32,813 nucleotides of DNA from Yaniella sp. (GCF_030453185.1 NZ_JAKDKW010000020.1:1-32813); one strand, 5' to 3'; positions 1 to 8,032 are shown, counted from the stretch's first letter. Translations and numbers: made by a program. The notes: generated by a model not told the origin, from the sequence alone.

Positions 1-236
1 GAGTTACAGGCGATCACCAACAGTTTGACCCCGGCGTCCACCAGCTCGTCCATGATCGTCAAGGCCAACCGGCGCACTTCGGCGATGGGTTTGGGCCCAT
101 ATGGCGTATTCTCGGTGTCGCCCACGTACACAATGTCCTCGTCCGGCAGCTGGTCGATCACCGCGCGGGCCACCGTCAAACCACCGACCCCGGAGTCAAA
201 GATTCCAATCGGCGCTGTTGGAGTTGGCGTTATCAT
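1..236 (-). CDS. murI: Glutamate racemase MurI (N-terminal part; gene runs off the left edge)
   Basis: Reading the minus strand from ATG at 236 gives 78 codons before the window ends. The protein starts [20 protein letters not shown] and continues through [11 protein letters not shown] to the active-site stretch ending in [11 protein letters not shown] and the CN(S/T) motif with the first catalytic Cys are hallmarks of glutamate racemase, which converts L- to D-glutamate in the cytoplasm for peptidoglycan. The second catalytic Cys lies outside the window. The ATG overlaps the TGA of the upstream DUF2017 gene by one base (TGATG), which suggests translational coupling. Family identification is secure; only the N-terminal third is visible. 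Confidence 0.95.
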   Translation of the reverse strand, partial: MITPTPTAPIGIFDSGVGGLTVARAVIDQLPDEDIVYVGDTENTPYGPKPIAEVRRLALTIMDELVDAGVKLLVIACN

Positions 237-910
237 CAGAGGTCTCCAATCAGGGCCTGCATGAGAGTTTCCTGCAGCCAGGATACAAAGTTGTACAACA
301 ACGCCATGTAGCGTTCGACATCGGTCGCCTGGTCGACAGAATCAATCTCGTGAATCCGCTCGGCGTCGTCCTCGTGTTCAATGTCTAGCCGCGAAGACAA
401 CACCAAACGCACCTGGTTCAGGGCCCGACCGAAGGCTTCGGCCTCCTTCTGTGACAACATCAACGACGGCGTCTGCACCAGCGCATAGGCCCGCTGCAGA
501 TCCGCAATCTTATCCTGGCGAATATCCTCTTGAGCCAGGTCTCGGAACTGCGCTGAACCCTCCTCGGCGTCGTGACCCGAGCGTGCGTCGGGCAATAACC
601 GCTGCACAGCAGGATCGTTGAGGTCCACCTGAACGTCGTCGCTGGTTAGTGAACCCACCAGGTCCCAAAAGGCCGCATCCGTGGGAGAGTCGTTCTCCGT
701 AGCGGGAGCCTCGGGCAACTGTGCCGCCTCTTGTCGTGGGCGGAACCGATCAAACAGTTTCGGCTTATCCTCTTCCAGTGGCTCATCGGCGGGGCTCACG
801 CCGCCCAGCAGGGTGAGGACATCGGAGAACAGCGACCGAAGAATTTGGCGCTCGGGTTTCTCTAAATATGCGGAGTACCCGCGCAGGGTTGATTTGAACG
901 CTAAAGCCAT
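236..910 (-). CDS. DUF2017 family protein
   Basis: This 224-residue protein begins [20 protein letters not shown] and is largely helical and acidic. The N-terminal F-x-S-x-L-R-G-Y-S stretch and the ERQILRSLF segment fit DUF2017, an actinobacterial family of unknown biochemical role that is usually found between clpS and murI, as here. The start lies 18 bases after the clpS stop, and a purine-rich TAAGGA overlaps that stop codon. The gene therefore looks co-transcribed with clpS and murI. No catalytic motif, signal peptide or membrane segment is visible. The family assignment comes from sequence resemblance plus synteny; the function is unknown. Confidence 0.85.
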   Translation of the reverse strand: MALAFKSTLRGYSAYLEKPERQILRSLFSDVLTLLGGVSPADEPLEEDKPKLFDRFRPRQEAAQLPEAPATENDSPTDAAFWDLVGSLTSDDVQVDLNDPAVQRLLPDARSGHDAEEGSAQFRDLAQEDIRQDKIADLQRAYALVQTPSLMLSQKEAEAFGRALNQVRLVLSSRLDIEHEDDAERIHEIDSVDQATDVERYMALLYNFVSWLQETLMQALIGDL

Positions 911-928
911 AGGTAGTGTGTCGTATCC

Positions 929-1216
929 TTACTGATTCTGTTCGTAGGTTGCCCACAGGCCAAACCCGTGCATCGCAGCCACGTGCCGTTCGGCTTCTTC
1001 TTTGGACCCGTTGGCCACCACCGCTTTACCTTCGTGGTGTACCTGCAACATCAATTTGTGCGCAACCGAGGCGGTAAACCCGAAATACGACCGGAAGACG
1101 TAGGTGACATAGCTCATCAGGTTCACCGGGTCGTTCCAGACAATCACCTTCCAAGGGTGCCCGAGATGAGCCGTCTCTTCAACGACAATCTCCGGATCAA
1201 CATCAACTGCACTCAT
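929..1216 (-). CDS. clpS: ATP-dependent Clp protease adaptor ClpS
   Basis: ClpS binds N-degron substrates and delivers them to the ClpC/ClpA unfoldase of the Clp protease. The core reads [17 protein letters not shown], with the conserved VxNDxxN substrate-pocket segment, followed by the HxVH-like [14 protein letters not shown] and a C-terminal helix with [10 protein letters not shown]. The chosen start is ATG at 1216 ([14 protein letters not shown], 95 aa), the usual family length; the reading frame is open upstream to 1285. A second in-frame ATG at 1225 is possible: a TAGAAT -10-like box at 1233-1238 would put the transcript start almost on it. If the transcript starts further up, GGAG at 1227-1230 would serve the 1216 start. 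The gene is divergent from pncB. Confidence 0.93.
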   Translation of the reverse strand: MSAVDVDPEIVVEETAHLGHPWKVIVWNDPVNLMSYVTYVFRSYFGFTASVAHKLMLQVHHEGKAVVANGSKEEAERHVAAMHGFGLWATYEQNQ

Positions 1217-1289
1217 AATGGACATGCTCCACATTCTAGGCAAGAACCGCACGCCGTGTGCACCATTCCGGACAGCACCAGCCAAAATG

Positions 1290-1318
1290 TGTCACCGCCT
1301 GCCCCAAAGCGCTAGTGT
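1290..1318 (+). promoter_or_regulatory. Candidate pncB promoter (-35 TGTCAC, -10 TAGTGT)
   Basis: TGTCAC at 1290-1295 and TAGTGT at 1313-1318 are separated by 17 bases. The -35 match is weak, while the -10 fits the actinobacterial TANNNT pattern. Only 7 bases separate the -10 from the GTG start at 1326, which would place transcription initiation on or next to the start codon. Confidence 0.4.
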
Positions 1319-1325
1319 GGGACCC

Positions 1326-2648
1326 GTGAGTAACACACATCGTGGCGTGAGCCCAACCTCGTTTTTTACTGACCACTATGAGTTGACCATGGTTGACGCG
1401 GCCCGCAAAGCCGGGACCGCCGACCACAAAGCGGTTTTCGAACTCTTCGCGAGACGCATGCCCTCGGGGCGAAGATATGGTGTCAGCGCAGGCCAAGGCC
1501 GCTTTCTGGAAGGGCTTTCCGATTTTCGCTTCGACGACGAACACCTCGGGTTCCTTTCCGATCACAATGTCGTGTCCGAAGACACCATTAACTGGCTCGC
1601 CAATTACACGTTCACCGGCGATATCTACGCCTATGCCGAAGGTGAACCGTACTTTCCGAATTCTCCCCTCATGCAAGTCGAATCGACCTTTGCTGAAGCC
1701 GTGATCCTAGAAACCTACCTGTTGTCAGTGCACAACTACGACACCGCCGTGGCCTCGGCTGGTTCGCGCATGACCATGGCCGCCGGTGGCCGCGCCTGCA
1801 TTGAAATGGGCTCCCGTCGAGCTCACGAGGAAGCCGCCGTCGCCGCTGCACGTGCCGCCGCCATCACCGGATTTACCTCCACCTCGAACCTTGCCGCCGG
1901 GCTACGCTACGGAATCAACACCGCCGGAACATCGGCTCATTCCTTCACCCTGCTACACGACGACGAGAAGACGGCCTTCCAAGCACAGGTGGAAACCATG
2001 GGCCGCGACACCACCTTGCTCATCGACACATTCGACATCGAAGCTGGTGTACGCAACGCCGTCGACGTCGCCGGATCCGAACTGGCGTTTGTACGAATTG
2101 ACTCGGGTGACCTGCTAGAAGAGGCACACAACGTGCGTCGTCTGTTAGATGATCTTGGTAACACCAATACCGGAATAGTTGTCACCTCGGATTTGGACGA
2201 GTACGCTATAGCAGCCCTGCGATCTGCACCGGTGGATGCCTACGGCGTCGGGACCCAGCTGGTCACCGGCTCGGGCGCGCCAACGGCATCGCTGGTCTAC
2301 AAACTGACCACCCGGCAAGATCGCAACGGCAACTGGATAGACGTACAGAAACAAGCTGAAGGCAAAACCAGCCGCGGCGGACGAAAATTTGCCGCCCGCC
2401 GTATGAACAATGGCGTTGCCACCGCCGAGGTTGTCATCGCCGGCCAGGAGCCACAGTGGGATGCCAACCACCGGCCACTCCAGGTCAAAGTGGTTGACGG
2501 CGGAGAAATACAAACTCAATACATCGGTTCAACTGCCGTAGAACGGGCCGCAGCACACCATAAACAAGCTGTCTCCGAGCTCCCCCGCGCTGCCCGTCGA
2601 CTACAAGATGGAGAGCCAGCCATTCCTACGGTATTTGAGCTACACTAA
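1326..2648 (+). CDS. pncB: Nicotinate phosphoribosyltransferase
   Basis: This enzyme condenses nicotinate with PRPP, with ATP hydrolysis, to give nicotinate mononucleotide in NAD salvage. The protein starts SFFTDHYELTM close to the N-terminus, the family signature. It has GTSAHSFTLLHDDE with the expected autophosphorylated His, FVRIDSGDL for phosphate binding, and VGTQLVTG near the C-terminus. I chose GTG at 1326 (440 aa) because the family begins only a few residues before TDHYELTM; the frame stays open upstream to 1218, but that stretch overlaps clpS and its promoter. pncA follows 54 bases downstream on the same strand, so nicotinamide can be turned to nicotinate and then to NaMN by adjacent genes. 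Confidence 0.95.
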   Translation: MSNTHRGVSPTSFFTDHYELTMVDAARKAGTADHKAVFELFARRMPSGRRYGVSAGQGRFLEGLSDFRFDDEHLGFLSDHNVVSEDTINWLANYTFTGDIYAYAEGEPYFPNSPLMQVESTFAEAVILETYLLSVHNYDTAVASAGSRMTMAAGGRACIEMGSRRAHEEAAVAAARAAAITGFTSTSNLAAGLRYGINTAGTSAHSFTLLHDDEKTAFQAQVETMGRDTTLLIDTFDIEAGVRNAVDVAGSELAFVRIDSGDLLEEAHNVRRLLDDLGNTNTGIVVTSDLDEYAIAALRSAPVDAYGVGTQLVTGSGAPTASLVYKLTTRQDRNGNWIDVQKQAEGKTSRGGRKFAARRMNNGVATAEVVIAGQEPQWDANHRPLQVKVVDGGEIQTQYIGSTAVERAAAHHKQAVSELPRAARRLQDGEPAIPTVFELH

Positions 2649-2650
2649 GC

Positions 2651-2673
2651 TGTCCGGTTACCCATACCGGACA
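2651..2673 (+). other. Intercistronic hairpin between pncB and pncA
   Basis: TGTCCGGT at 2651-2658 pairs perfectly with ACCGGACA at 2666-2673 across a 7-base loop. No T-tract follows, so it is not a typical intrinsic terminator. It may tune stability or relative expression of the pncB-pncA transcript. A ribosome binding site AAAGGAT at 2689-2695 precedes the pncA ATG. Confidence 0.5.
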
Positions 2674-2702
2674 CACACTCCAACATCAAAGGATTAGACA
2701 CC

Positions 2703-3368
2703 ATGCACGCGCTGATCATCGTGGATATCCAACAGGACTTTTGCGAAGGCGGAACGCTAGCCGTTGAAGACGGAGCGCAAACTGCTGCATTGATCACCGA
2801 ATATATGAACCAGTGTGGTCAGAAATTCGATGTCATTGCCGCCACCCGCGACTGGCATATTGATCCGGGTCCGCACTTCTCGGACGAACCAGACTTTGAA
2901 AACACCTGGCCTGTGCACTGCGTAGCCGGTACCCAAGGTGCCGAACTGCACGAAAACTTGGACACCGAATTTATTGACGCGGAGTTCCTCAAGGGCCAAT
3001 ACAACGACGGCTACTCGGGCTTCGACGCGATCCTTGGCGAACCAGACCTGATCCGCAGCCAAGACGGCATGGCAGGCCCATACGGTGCCACCGCCGCCGC
3101 AGCTGCCGCCACTGATTCCAGCTCTATCACCATGGACGAGTGGCTCCGACAGCACCACGTCGAGCGAGTCACCGTGGTGGGTATTGCTACTGACCACTGT
3201 GTCCGAGCGACCGCCATGGATGCTTCTGATGCCGGCTATGAGGTTCGTGTCATCACCAACCTGACCGCCGGAGTGTCCGACAAAAATATCGACGAAGCCA
3301 CCGATGAGATGGAAGATTGTGGCGTCATGCTCTCGGAATGGCCTGGAGCCAAGACCTTCACCGGTTAA
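2703..3368 (+). CDS. pncA: Nicotinamidase (isochorismatase-like hydrolase)
   Basis: PncA hydrolyses nicotinamide to nicotinate, feeding PncB upstream. All expected residues are present. The Cys-hydrolase triad is D8, K97 (FLKGQY) and C166 (TDHCVRAT). The metal site is D50, H52, H58 and H72, matching the D49/H51/H57/H71 arrangement known from the mycobacterial enzyme. Its 221 residues are longer than the usual ~185-190 because of an insertion at about residues 110-145, which includes an Ala-rich run, between K97 and C166. The ATG has a good AAAGGAT ribosome binding site about 8 bases upstream. The 3' flank is interrupted by a group II intron starting 13 bases after the stop codon. Confidence 0.94.
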   Translation: MHALIIVDIQQDFCEGGTLAVEDGAQTAALITEYMNQCGQKFDVIAATRDWHIDPGPHFSDEPDFENTWPVHCVAGTQGAELHENLDTEFIDAEFLKGQYNDGYSGFDAILGEPDLIRSQDGMAGPYGATAAAAAATDSSSITMDEWLRQHHVERVTVVGIATDHCVRATAMDASDAGYEVRVITNLTAGVSDKNIDEATDEMEDCGVMLSEWPGAKTFTG

Positions 3369-3420
3369 TACGTAGACTTCAATCGAGTAGGTGGGTCGGG
3401 TCTCCCGACCCACCTCTCAC

Positions 3421-3452
3421 ACCACCGTACATGCGGGCCCGCATACGGCGGT
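3421..3452 (-). ncRNA. Group II intron domain V
   Basis: The minus-strand RNA folds as ACCGCCGU pairing with ACGGUGGU and AUGCG pairing with CGCAU, with a GGCC loop and a two-base GU bulge on the 3' side. The CGC at positions 3-5 is the catalytic triad type known for class C introns, with the middle G in a G-U wobble. The fold is intact, so ribozyme chemistry may survive even though the maturase looks truncated. Confidence 0.85.
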
Positions 3453-3456
3453 TCGC

Positions 3457-3567
3457 TTAGCCGTTTGGACGAAAGCGTAACCAAGCATCATAGAAGAACA
3501 GGGCACCTTGATCTTGCCAATATTGTGTTGATAAGGCGTTATGGAGTATCGGGCTTCCGGCAATACG
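3457..3567 (-). pseudogene. Detached C-terminal tail of the intron RT
   Basis: This is the in-frame continuation of the RT gene behind its premature TAG. It encodes RIAGSPILHNALSTQYW and onward, 36 codons ending at TAA 3457-3459, five bases before domain V. The similarity to the usual class C maturase C-terminus shows that the stop is a recent nonsense change rather than the natural end. Confidence 0.8.
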
Positions 3568-4821
3568 CTAGTACGCCCGATTAGCATTGCCCCATTGATA
3601 CGCCTGATCAGCACGTACCCCCAGGGATCGGAGCATCCGCACCCTGGTTTTGGGGGTTTTCCATTCTTTCCATCGGATTTGTCGTAGTCGGCGACGGAAC
3701 CATTTATCGAGGCGTTGGAGAACCTTCGGCGTTTCGATCAGCCGGAAGTAGCCCATCCACCCACGCATATATTGATTCAGCCGTCGAATGCGCTCGTCCA
3801 TGGAGATACTCCACCGACGCGAAGTCAACTCGCGAATACGGTCCTTCACACGCTGCCGCGTAGAAGGCGCCATCCGCAACTTCACCTGTGAACCCTTGGC
3901 AAAGTAGAAACCATATCCCAGCAACTCAGCTGAAGATGCTGGCTTCACAGAGGACTTTGCCCGATTCACCTTCAACCGCAGCGTCTCCTCGAAGAAGCGT
4001 GTCGCGACTTCAAGCACCCGCTGCGCAGCCCGTTTTGATTTCACGAACACTCGGAGATCATCGGCATACCGCACAAAGCGGTGTCCGCGTGACCAAAACA
4101 GTTGATCAAAATCATCTAACAAAATGTTAGATAATAGCGGCGATAAAGGGGACCCTTGCGGGGTTCCTTCACCCGTACCCTGCACGATGCCATCCGCCAT
4201 GATCCCCGCTTCTAAGTAGCGGCGGATCAGCTTTAGCAGTCGTGGATCTTCTACCTTGCGCGCCACCCTGGCCATGAGCATGTCATGATTGACCCGATCA
4301 AAGAACGCATCTAAATCCACCTCGACCGCCCACCGATACCCATCCTGGATTGCATTCTTGGCAACCAGCACAGCATCATGAGCCGACCGATGTGGTCTAA
4401 ATCCGTATGAAACTGGGACAAAGCCCGGATCAAACACCGGCACCAGAATTTGCGCAATGGCTTGTTGGATCAATCGATCCACCACACTGGGCACACCAAG
4501 TCGTCGCTGACCACCATCAGGTTTTGGGATCATCACCTGACGAACCGGCAACGGCCGATACACCCCCGAATCCAACGCCACCCGAATCGACTCCCAGTGC
4601 TCACGCAACCAATCGCGCAGTTCATGCACGGTTAGGCCGTCAACACCAGGCGCACCCCGGTTTTGCTCGACACGTTTCAACGCACCCAACAGATTCGCTT
4701 GTGAGAACACTCGTTTCCACAGACTGTCCTGTTGGGCCTCGATATCACGTTCACTATTCGCCGGAAGCTCGCGACTACGCACAGCCAGTGAGGCTTCCCG
4801 GTATGCACCGGTATCTGTCAC
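3568..4821 (-). CDS. ltrA: Group II intron reverse transcriptase/maturase, truncated by in-frame TAG
   Basis: This 417-residue intron-encoded protein has the RT palm motifs VDLDAFFD (168-175), PQGSPLSPLL (221-230) and the catalytic RYADD (YADD at 252-255). An X/maturase region follows, with LNQYMRGWMGYFR. It would reverse-transcribe and help splice the host intron. There is no HNH endonuclease domain, as usual for class C. The start is GTG at 4821, after an AGGGGTGGG purine run. Translation stops at a TAG (3568-3570) exactly where the family has Trp in the conserved ...AYWR(I/L)..SPIL segment. Behind the TAG the frame stays open for 36 more family-like codons to TAA at 3457-3459. One G-to-A change (TGG to TAG) explains the truncation, so activity is doubtful. 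Confidence 0.93.
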   Translation of the reverse strand: MTDTGAYREASLAVRSRELPANSERDIEAQQDSLWKRVFSQANLLGALKRVEQNRGAPGVDGLTVHELRDWLREHWESIRVALDSGVYRPLPVRQVMIPKPDGGQRRLGVPSVVDRLIQQAIAQILVPVFDPGFVPVSYGFRPHRSAHDAVLVAKNAIQDGYRWAVEVDLDAFFDRVNHDMLMARVARKVEDPRLLKLIRRYLEAGIMADGIVQGTGEGTPQGSPLSPLLSNILLDDFDQLFWSRGHRFVRYADDLRVFVKSKRAAQRVLEVATRFFEETLRLKVNRAKSSVKPASSAELLGYGFYFAKGSQVKLRMAPSTRQRVKDRIRELTSRRWSISMDERIRRLNQYMRGWMGYFRLIETPKVLQRLDKWFRRRLRQIRWKEWKTPKTRVRMLRSLGVRADQAYQWGNANRAY

Positions 4822-5340
4822 GACTGCCCACCCCTAACAATCTTCAAGTGGTTTTCTGCGATCAAGCACGACTTCACGAGACATATTGTTCGTCAATATC
4901 AAACACAGCGTTCAGCCCTTCCCTACCATTTGTAGCCGGTGAGGCACGTTTGGTGATCACCGCGCCGATCCCTGGCAAGTACTACGACCTCTGCTGACTT
5001 CTGCCCCACCAACCATGACTTCACAGCCACGGTCGCCCCACCAGAAAGTTGGTGGTGCACTGGGGCAGATCTCCCCAGATAAGAACATCTACTTTCCCTC
5101 AGCCCCCGCCGCATTTACACACAGACCGTCTTGATGGAGCGGGCGTAACCATCCATTGCTGGCTTACCCCAGCCTGCATGCCTGATGCGATTCGTATACC
5201 TCGGTGCCAAGATTTGCCAACCGGCTTCCTTCCCACCACACCTCACGATGCAGCAGTTGCCATCGGCTAGGAGTTAAACCACCTTCTCCTCCAGAGGACT
5301 TTCACCTCCAAATAGATGCCCATGCTGGGCGTACAACAGC

Positions 5341-5380
5341 AAGTGCAGGTGGAAGATTTTTCTTCCACCTGCACTTTTTT
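5341..5380 (+). terminator. Original pncA intrinsic terminator, now beyond the intron
   Basis: A perfect 16-bp inverted repeat (5341-5356 with 5361-5376) with a TTTT loop is followed by T's up to 5380 on the plus strand. If the intron (3382-5334) is removed, this hairpin starts 19 bases after the pncA stop codon, the normal place for its terminator. On the minus strand the same hairpin forms the 5' exon motif of the intron. Confidence 0.88.
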
Positions 5381-5484
5381 GTGTCACTACAGGGCGGCAT
5401 ATGATGCGCTATTTTTTTCCTCCCCTCTTACATCGAAAAAGTACGACCGATAGCACGGCATCTGGCAATCGTGTCTTTCGATTG
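5381..5484. other. Non-coding stretch between intron target hairpin and palindrome
   Basis: This AT-richer stretch includes a T7 run at 5412-5418. No convincing reading frame, tRNA or mobile-element end was recognised. Together with the next ~315 bases it forms the upstream region of the DUF222-HNH gene. Confidence 0.5.
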
Positions 5485-5521
5485 TGTGGATAACCCTGAT
5501 CGCCTTGATGGGTTATCCACA
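5485..5521. repeat. 12-bp perfect palindrome made of two consensus DnaA boxes
   Basis: TGTGGATAACCC (5485-5496) and GGGTTATCCACA (5510-5521) are exact inverted copies separated by 13 bases. Each arm contains TTATCCACA or its complement, a full match to the DnaA-box consensus TTATNCACA. It lies 100-136 bases upstream of the -35 of the DUF222-HNH promoter. It could be a DnaA-responsive regulatory or titration site or a repressor operator. No replication genes are nearby, so an origin is not suggested. Confidence 0.6.
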
Positions 5522-5620
5522 AAACACGCGACACGCAACCACCAAATCTCAAGATCATGATAAGGGCACCAAAGACACATCAGAGTATTAAATAAAAGCA
5601 TTAAAAGCTACTCAAAAGTC

Positions 5621-5649
5621 TTGCCAGAACCAGTCCGTGCCGGTAGAAT
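5621..5649 (+). promoter_or_regulatory. Promoter of the DUF222-HNH gene (TTGCCA-N17-TAGAAT)
   Basis: TTGCCA at 5621-5626 and TAGAAT at 5644-5649 are separated by exactly 17 bases, a strong housekeeping-sigma match. An A/T-rich tract at about 5587-5616 lies directly upstream and resembles an UP element. The predicted start near 5656 gives a leader of about 140 bases. Confidence 0.72.
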
Positions 5650-5798
5650 AGAGGTACGACATCACCACCGGTCTACTGCCTCTCATGTCGAGTGTTCTTC
5701 GTAGCTTCCCTACGTTCTGTCCTTCCTTTTCCGTACGAGTTTTTCTGAGGTCCCTGCTGATCTTTTAAGTTCTGGTTGCTTGGCACAAGGAGGCCACC

Positions 5799-7901
5799 AT
5801 GGAGCTAACGTCACTACTGCCCAATGTTGGTGCGCCAGTGCCCACCGACATTCTGAATCTCGACAAACTCCACGACGCATCCCTGGGCGAACTGGTCCAC
5901 GCCGGAGCACAAATCATCAAATTCGTCGTAGACACGATGAAAGACCCCACCACGTACACCAAGATTCCCACGTTTGTCACCGCAGGCGGGGACGATTGGA
6001 ACGGCTACAGACCCAGCGCCAAAACGTCTGACAACAACGACGCAGCATCCGCCGAGGAGTCAGCAGACAACGCCGCAGATGCTCCGGTGGCGCCAGAGAA
6101 TTTCTATGACTCGATCCGTGCCTTGGGCATGATGTTTGGGACCTTGGAGAACCTGTCCGAGGCTGCCAATACGTTGTATGCCAGTTATGTCACCGCCTCG
6201 ATGAGTGAACAACAACGCTACTTCGGCACACCCTATGAAGCCACCCCGTTCCGCGACGACAGCCAGTATTTACGCCAGACCCGGCACTGGTCAGCACTGA
6301 AAACCAAGAAACACTTACAACGCGCTGCACTGTTGACCCACACCCCCGGCGGCGACCCCGAAGTCCTCTCGTCGCATCCAACCTATCCCGCGGTAGCTGA
6401 GTCCTATACGGGCGGTCGGGTCAGTGCTGAAAACGTGGACCGGATTGTCGGTATGCACACCGAGCTATTTGAGTACGCCGGGGCCTGTGATGTGCCGCCC
6501 GGGATGGTCGACCAGGTCATGGCAGCCTTTGAACACGTGTTAGCTGAAGCCGGTGAAAACGTCACCCCCGAGGAACTGTCAGCCGCCAAGAAGGGGTGGA
6601 TGGACCAGATCGCCCACGAACTCAACGCCGATGGGCCATCACCCTCCCAGGCGTTACGCAAACCACCCGATAATGCGATCAAAACCAAAAGCTTCCCCGA
6701 AGGTGGTGGCCGGATCTCGATCAACGCCACCCCAGAGGTGTATAACCAATTCAAAAACTTCGTACTCCAGATGCTCAAAGCCAACGGCACCCCAACCGAA
6801 ATCCCCAACGACCTCATCGACCTGATCCGCCCCAGCAATACTGACAACGAAAATAGCGCTGGCGAAAAAGACGGGAACCGTCCTGCAGGAAGCAATGCAC
6901 AGGATCCCGGCGCCGACACACCAGGATCTGGGACAGGGGATCCTTCTGGTGGACCACCAGGTCACGAACCCGGCCACCCATTCGGCCAATCGAATCACGA
7001 CAATCCAGAAAGTCACTTCCCGAGTTACGATGAGCTGCCTGACAATATAGATGACCTGCGTTTCCAGGATGACAGTGGCCAGGCGACAGGCGAAGACGCC
7101 CAAGGCAACACCTACACAGCCAAAGACCTGGATGAGATTGATCCGATGTCGTCAGGCCAGAAAATCTCCGCCATGCTCATCGGCATGTTCCGCATCCTGC
7201 TGCGCATGGACCCAGCAGACATCGGAGTCAAGAAAAGTCACGGAGCGTCAGCACAACTGGTGATCGTCCAGGACCTCCAAACAGCGTATCGGGCGCTGGG
7301 GGTGCCCCCGTTACCACCTGATGCCCAACGCCCACCGGGCCCCGACGGTATGACCCCACCGGTGATCAGACGACCCAATCCCGACACATCAGACTGCCCA
7401 GACCCAGGACGGTCGGGTGATGACGGTGAGCCAGTTGAGGAAGGTCGAGGTGGTTTCGTCAATCGGCTGCCATGGGCCCCGTTTCGGTCCGAAGCCATCA
7501 ACCATGGCCCGATGCATCCTGCCGATGCCGAGATCCTGTGTTGCGATAGTGAACTGGTAGCCCAAACCTGGAACGGTCCCGATACCGTGCTGAACCAGAA
7601 ACGCACCAAACGATTCTTCACCGTCACCCAACGCCGAGCCATCCTGGCTAGGGATCTTGGATGCCAAGCGCCCGGCTGCACCACACCTGCCATGTTCTGC
7701 GATATCCACCACATCAAAGAATGGCTAGCCCACGGCAACACCAGCGTTGCCAATGCAGTGACCCTATGTAGTCATCACCACGCCGCAATGCACATCGGCA
7801 AATGGCGAATCCGCAGAGTCGACGGCCTCACATGGTTCCAACCCGCACCCTGGCTGGACCCTTACCAACCACTACTACGCAACCTCTACTGGAACCGGTA
7901 A
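5799..7901 (+). CDS. DUF222 / HNH endonuclease signature protein (13E12-repeat type)
   Basis: This 700-residue protein has a helical N-terminal DUF222-like region (to about residue 345) and a Gly/Pro/Asp-rich, probably disordered segment (about 346-430). A second DUF222-like block follows, then a C-terminal HNH module near residues 610-665. The HNH part reads CQAPGC, then CDIHHIKEW, N-AVTLCSHHHAAMH, giving the two Cys pairs of a zinc knuckle and the catalytic His-His/Asn/His pattern. Such proteins are often multicopy in actinobacteria and resemble the mycobacterial 13E12 repeat; the cellular role is unknown. The start is firm: AAGGAGG lies at 5787-5793, five bases before the ATG. The gene stands alone behind its own promoter in an otherwise syntenic stretch, consistent with insertion. 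Confidence 0.9.
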   Translation: MELTSLLPNVGAPVPTDILNLDKLHDASLGELVHAGAQIIKFVVDTMKDPTTYTKIPTFVTAGGDDWNGYRPSAKTSDNNDAASAEESADNAADAPVAPENFYDSIRALGMMFGTLENLSEAANTLYASYVTASMSEQQRYFGTPYEATPFRDDSQYLRQTRHWSALKTKKHLQRAALLTHTPGGDPEVLSSHPTYPAVAESYTGGRVSAENVDRIVGMHTELFEYAGACDVPPGMVDQVMAAFEHVLAEAGENVTPEELSAAKKGWMDQIAHELNADGPSPSQALRKPPDNAIKTKSFPEGGGRISINATPEVYNQFKNFVLQMLKANGTPTEIPNDLIDLIRPSNTDNENSAGEKDGNRPAGSNAQDPGADTPGSGTGDPSGGPPGHEPGHPFGQSNHDNPESHFPSYDELPDNIDDLRFQDDSGQATGEDAQGNTYTAKDLDEIDPMSSGQKISAMLIGMFRILLRMDPADIGVKKSHGASAQLVIVQDLQTAYRALGVPPLPPDAQRPPGPDGMTPPVIRRPNPDTSDCPDPGRSGDDGEPVEEGRGGFVNRLPWAPFRSEAINHGPMHPADAEILCCDSELVAQTWNGPDTVLNQKRTKRFFTVTQRRAILARDLGCQAPGCTTPAMFCDIHHIKEWLAHGNTSVANAVTLCSHHHAAMHIGKWRIRRVDGLTWFQPAPWLDPYQPLLRNLYWNR

Positions 7902-8032
7902 AGAGTTCGCTAGCGCTCGACTACTAGCCGAGCAGCGCACTCATAAGAGGTGGCGCAGGGTCTAAGAATTCTATTCATTCGCCGGGTGCCAAAGCTTGTC
8001 ATAAGTGCCATCCGAAAGAGGATCTGTAGACT
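7902..8032. other. Intergenic region behind the DUF222-HNH gene
   Basis: The 131 bases contain only a short imperfect hairpin (GCTCG with CGAGC around 7916-7934) without a T-tract. No clear terminator was identified. Confidence 0.4.

Larger units (their letters stand above)
3382..5334 (-). mobile_element. Group II intron, class C, with internal RT/maturase
   Basis: The intron is read on the minus strand. Its 5' end is GUACGCCCAGCAUGGGC at 5334, close to the class C consensus GUGCGCCCAGCAUGGGC but with A at position 3. Near the 3' end, domain V (3421-3452) is followed by domain VI, an 11-12 bp stem with an AGA loop. A bulged A at 3388 is the likely branch point, and the element ends in GAU at 3382, seven bases downstream, fitting the AY rule. 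Total length is 1953 nt, normal for class C. On the intron strand the 5' exon ends in a perfect hairpin (5341-5376) followed by GCTGTT, which is the terminator-like target these introns use. Exon-binding sequences were not assigned. Confidence 0.88.

Noticed and set aside
4407-4997. 196-codon plus-strand frame opposite the intron RT
   Set aside because: It is the antisense shadow of the RT gene, with Pro/His/Thr-rich composition and no family resemblance; the minus-strand RT has all motifs.
5485-5521. Origin of replication at the DnaA-box pair
   Set aside because: Only two boxes, no AT-rich unwinding cluster of boxes, and no dnaA, dnaN, parAB or rpmH genes nearby.
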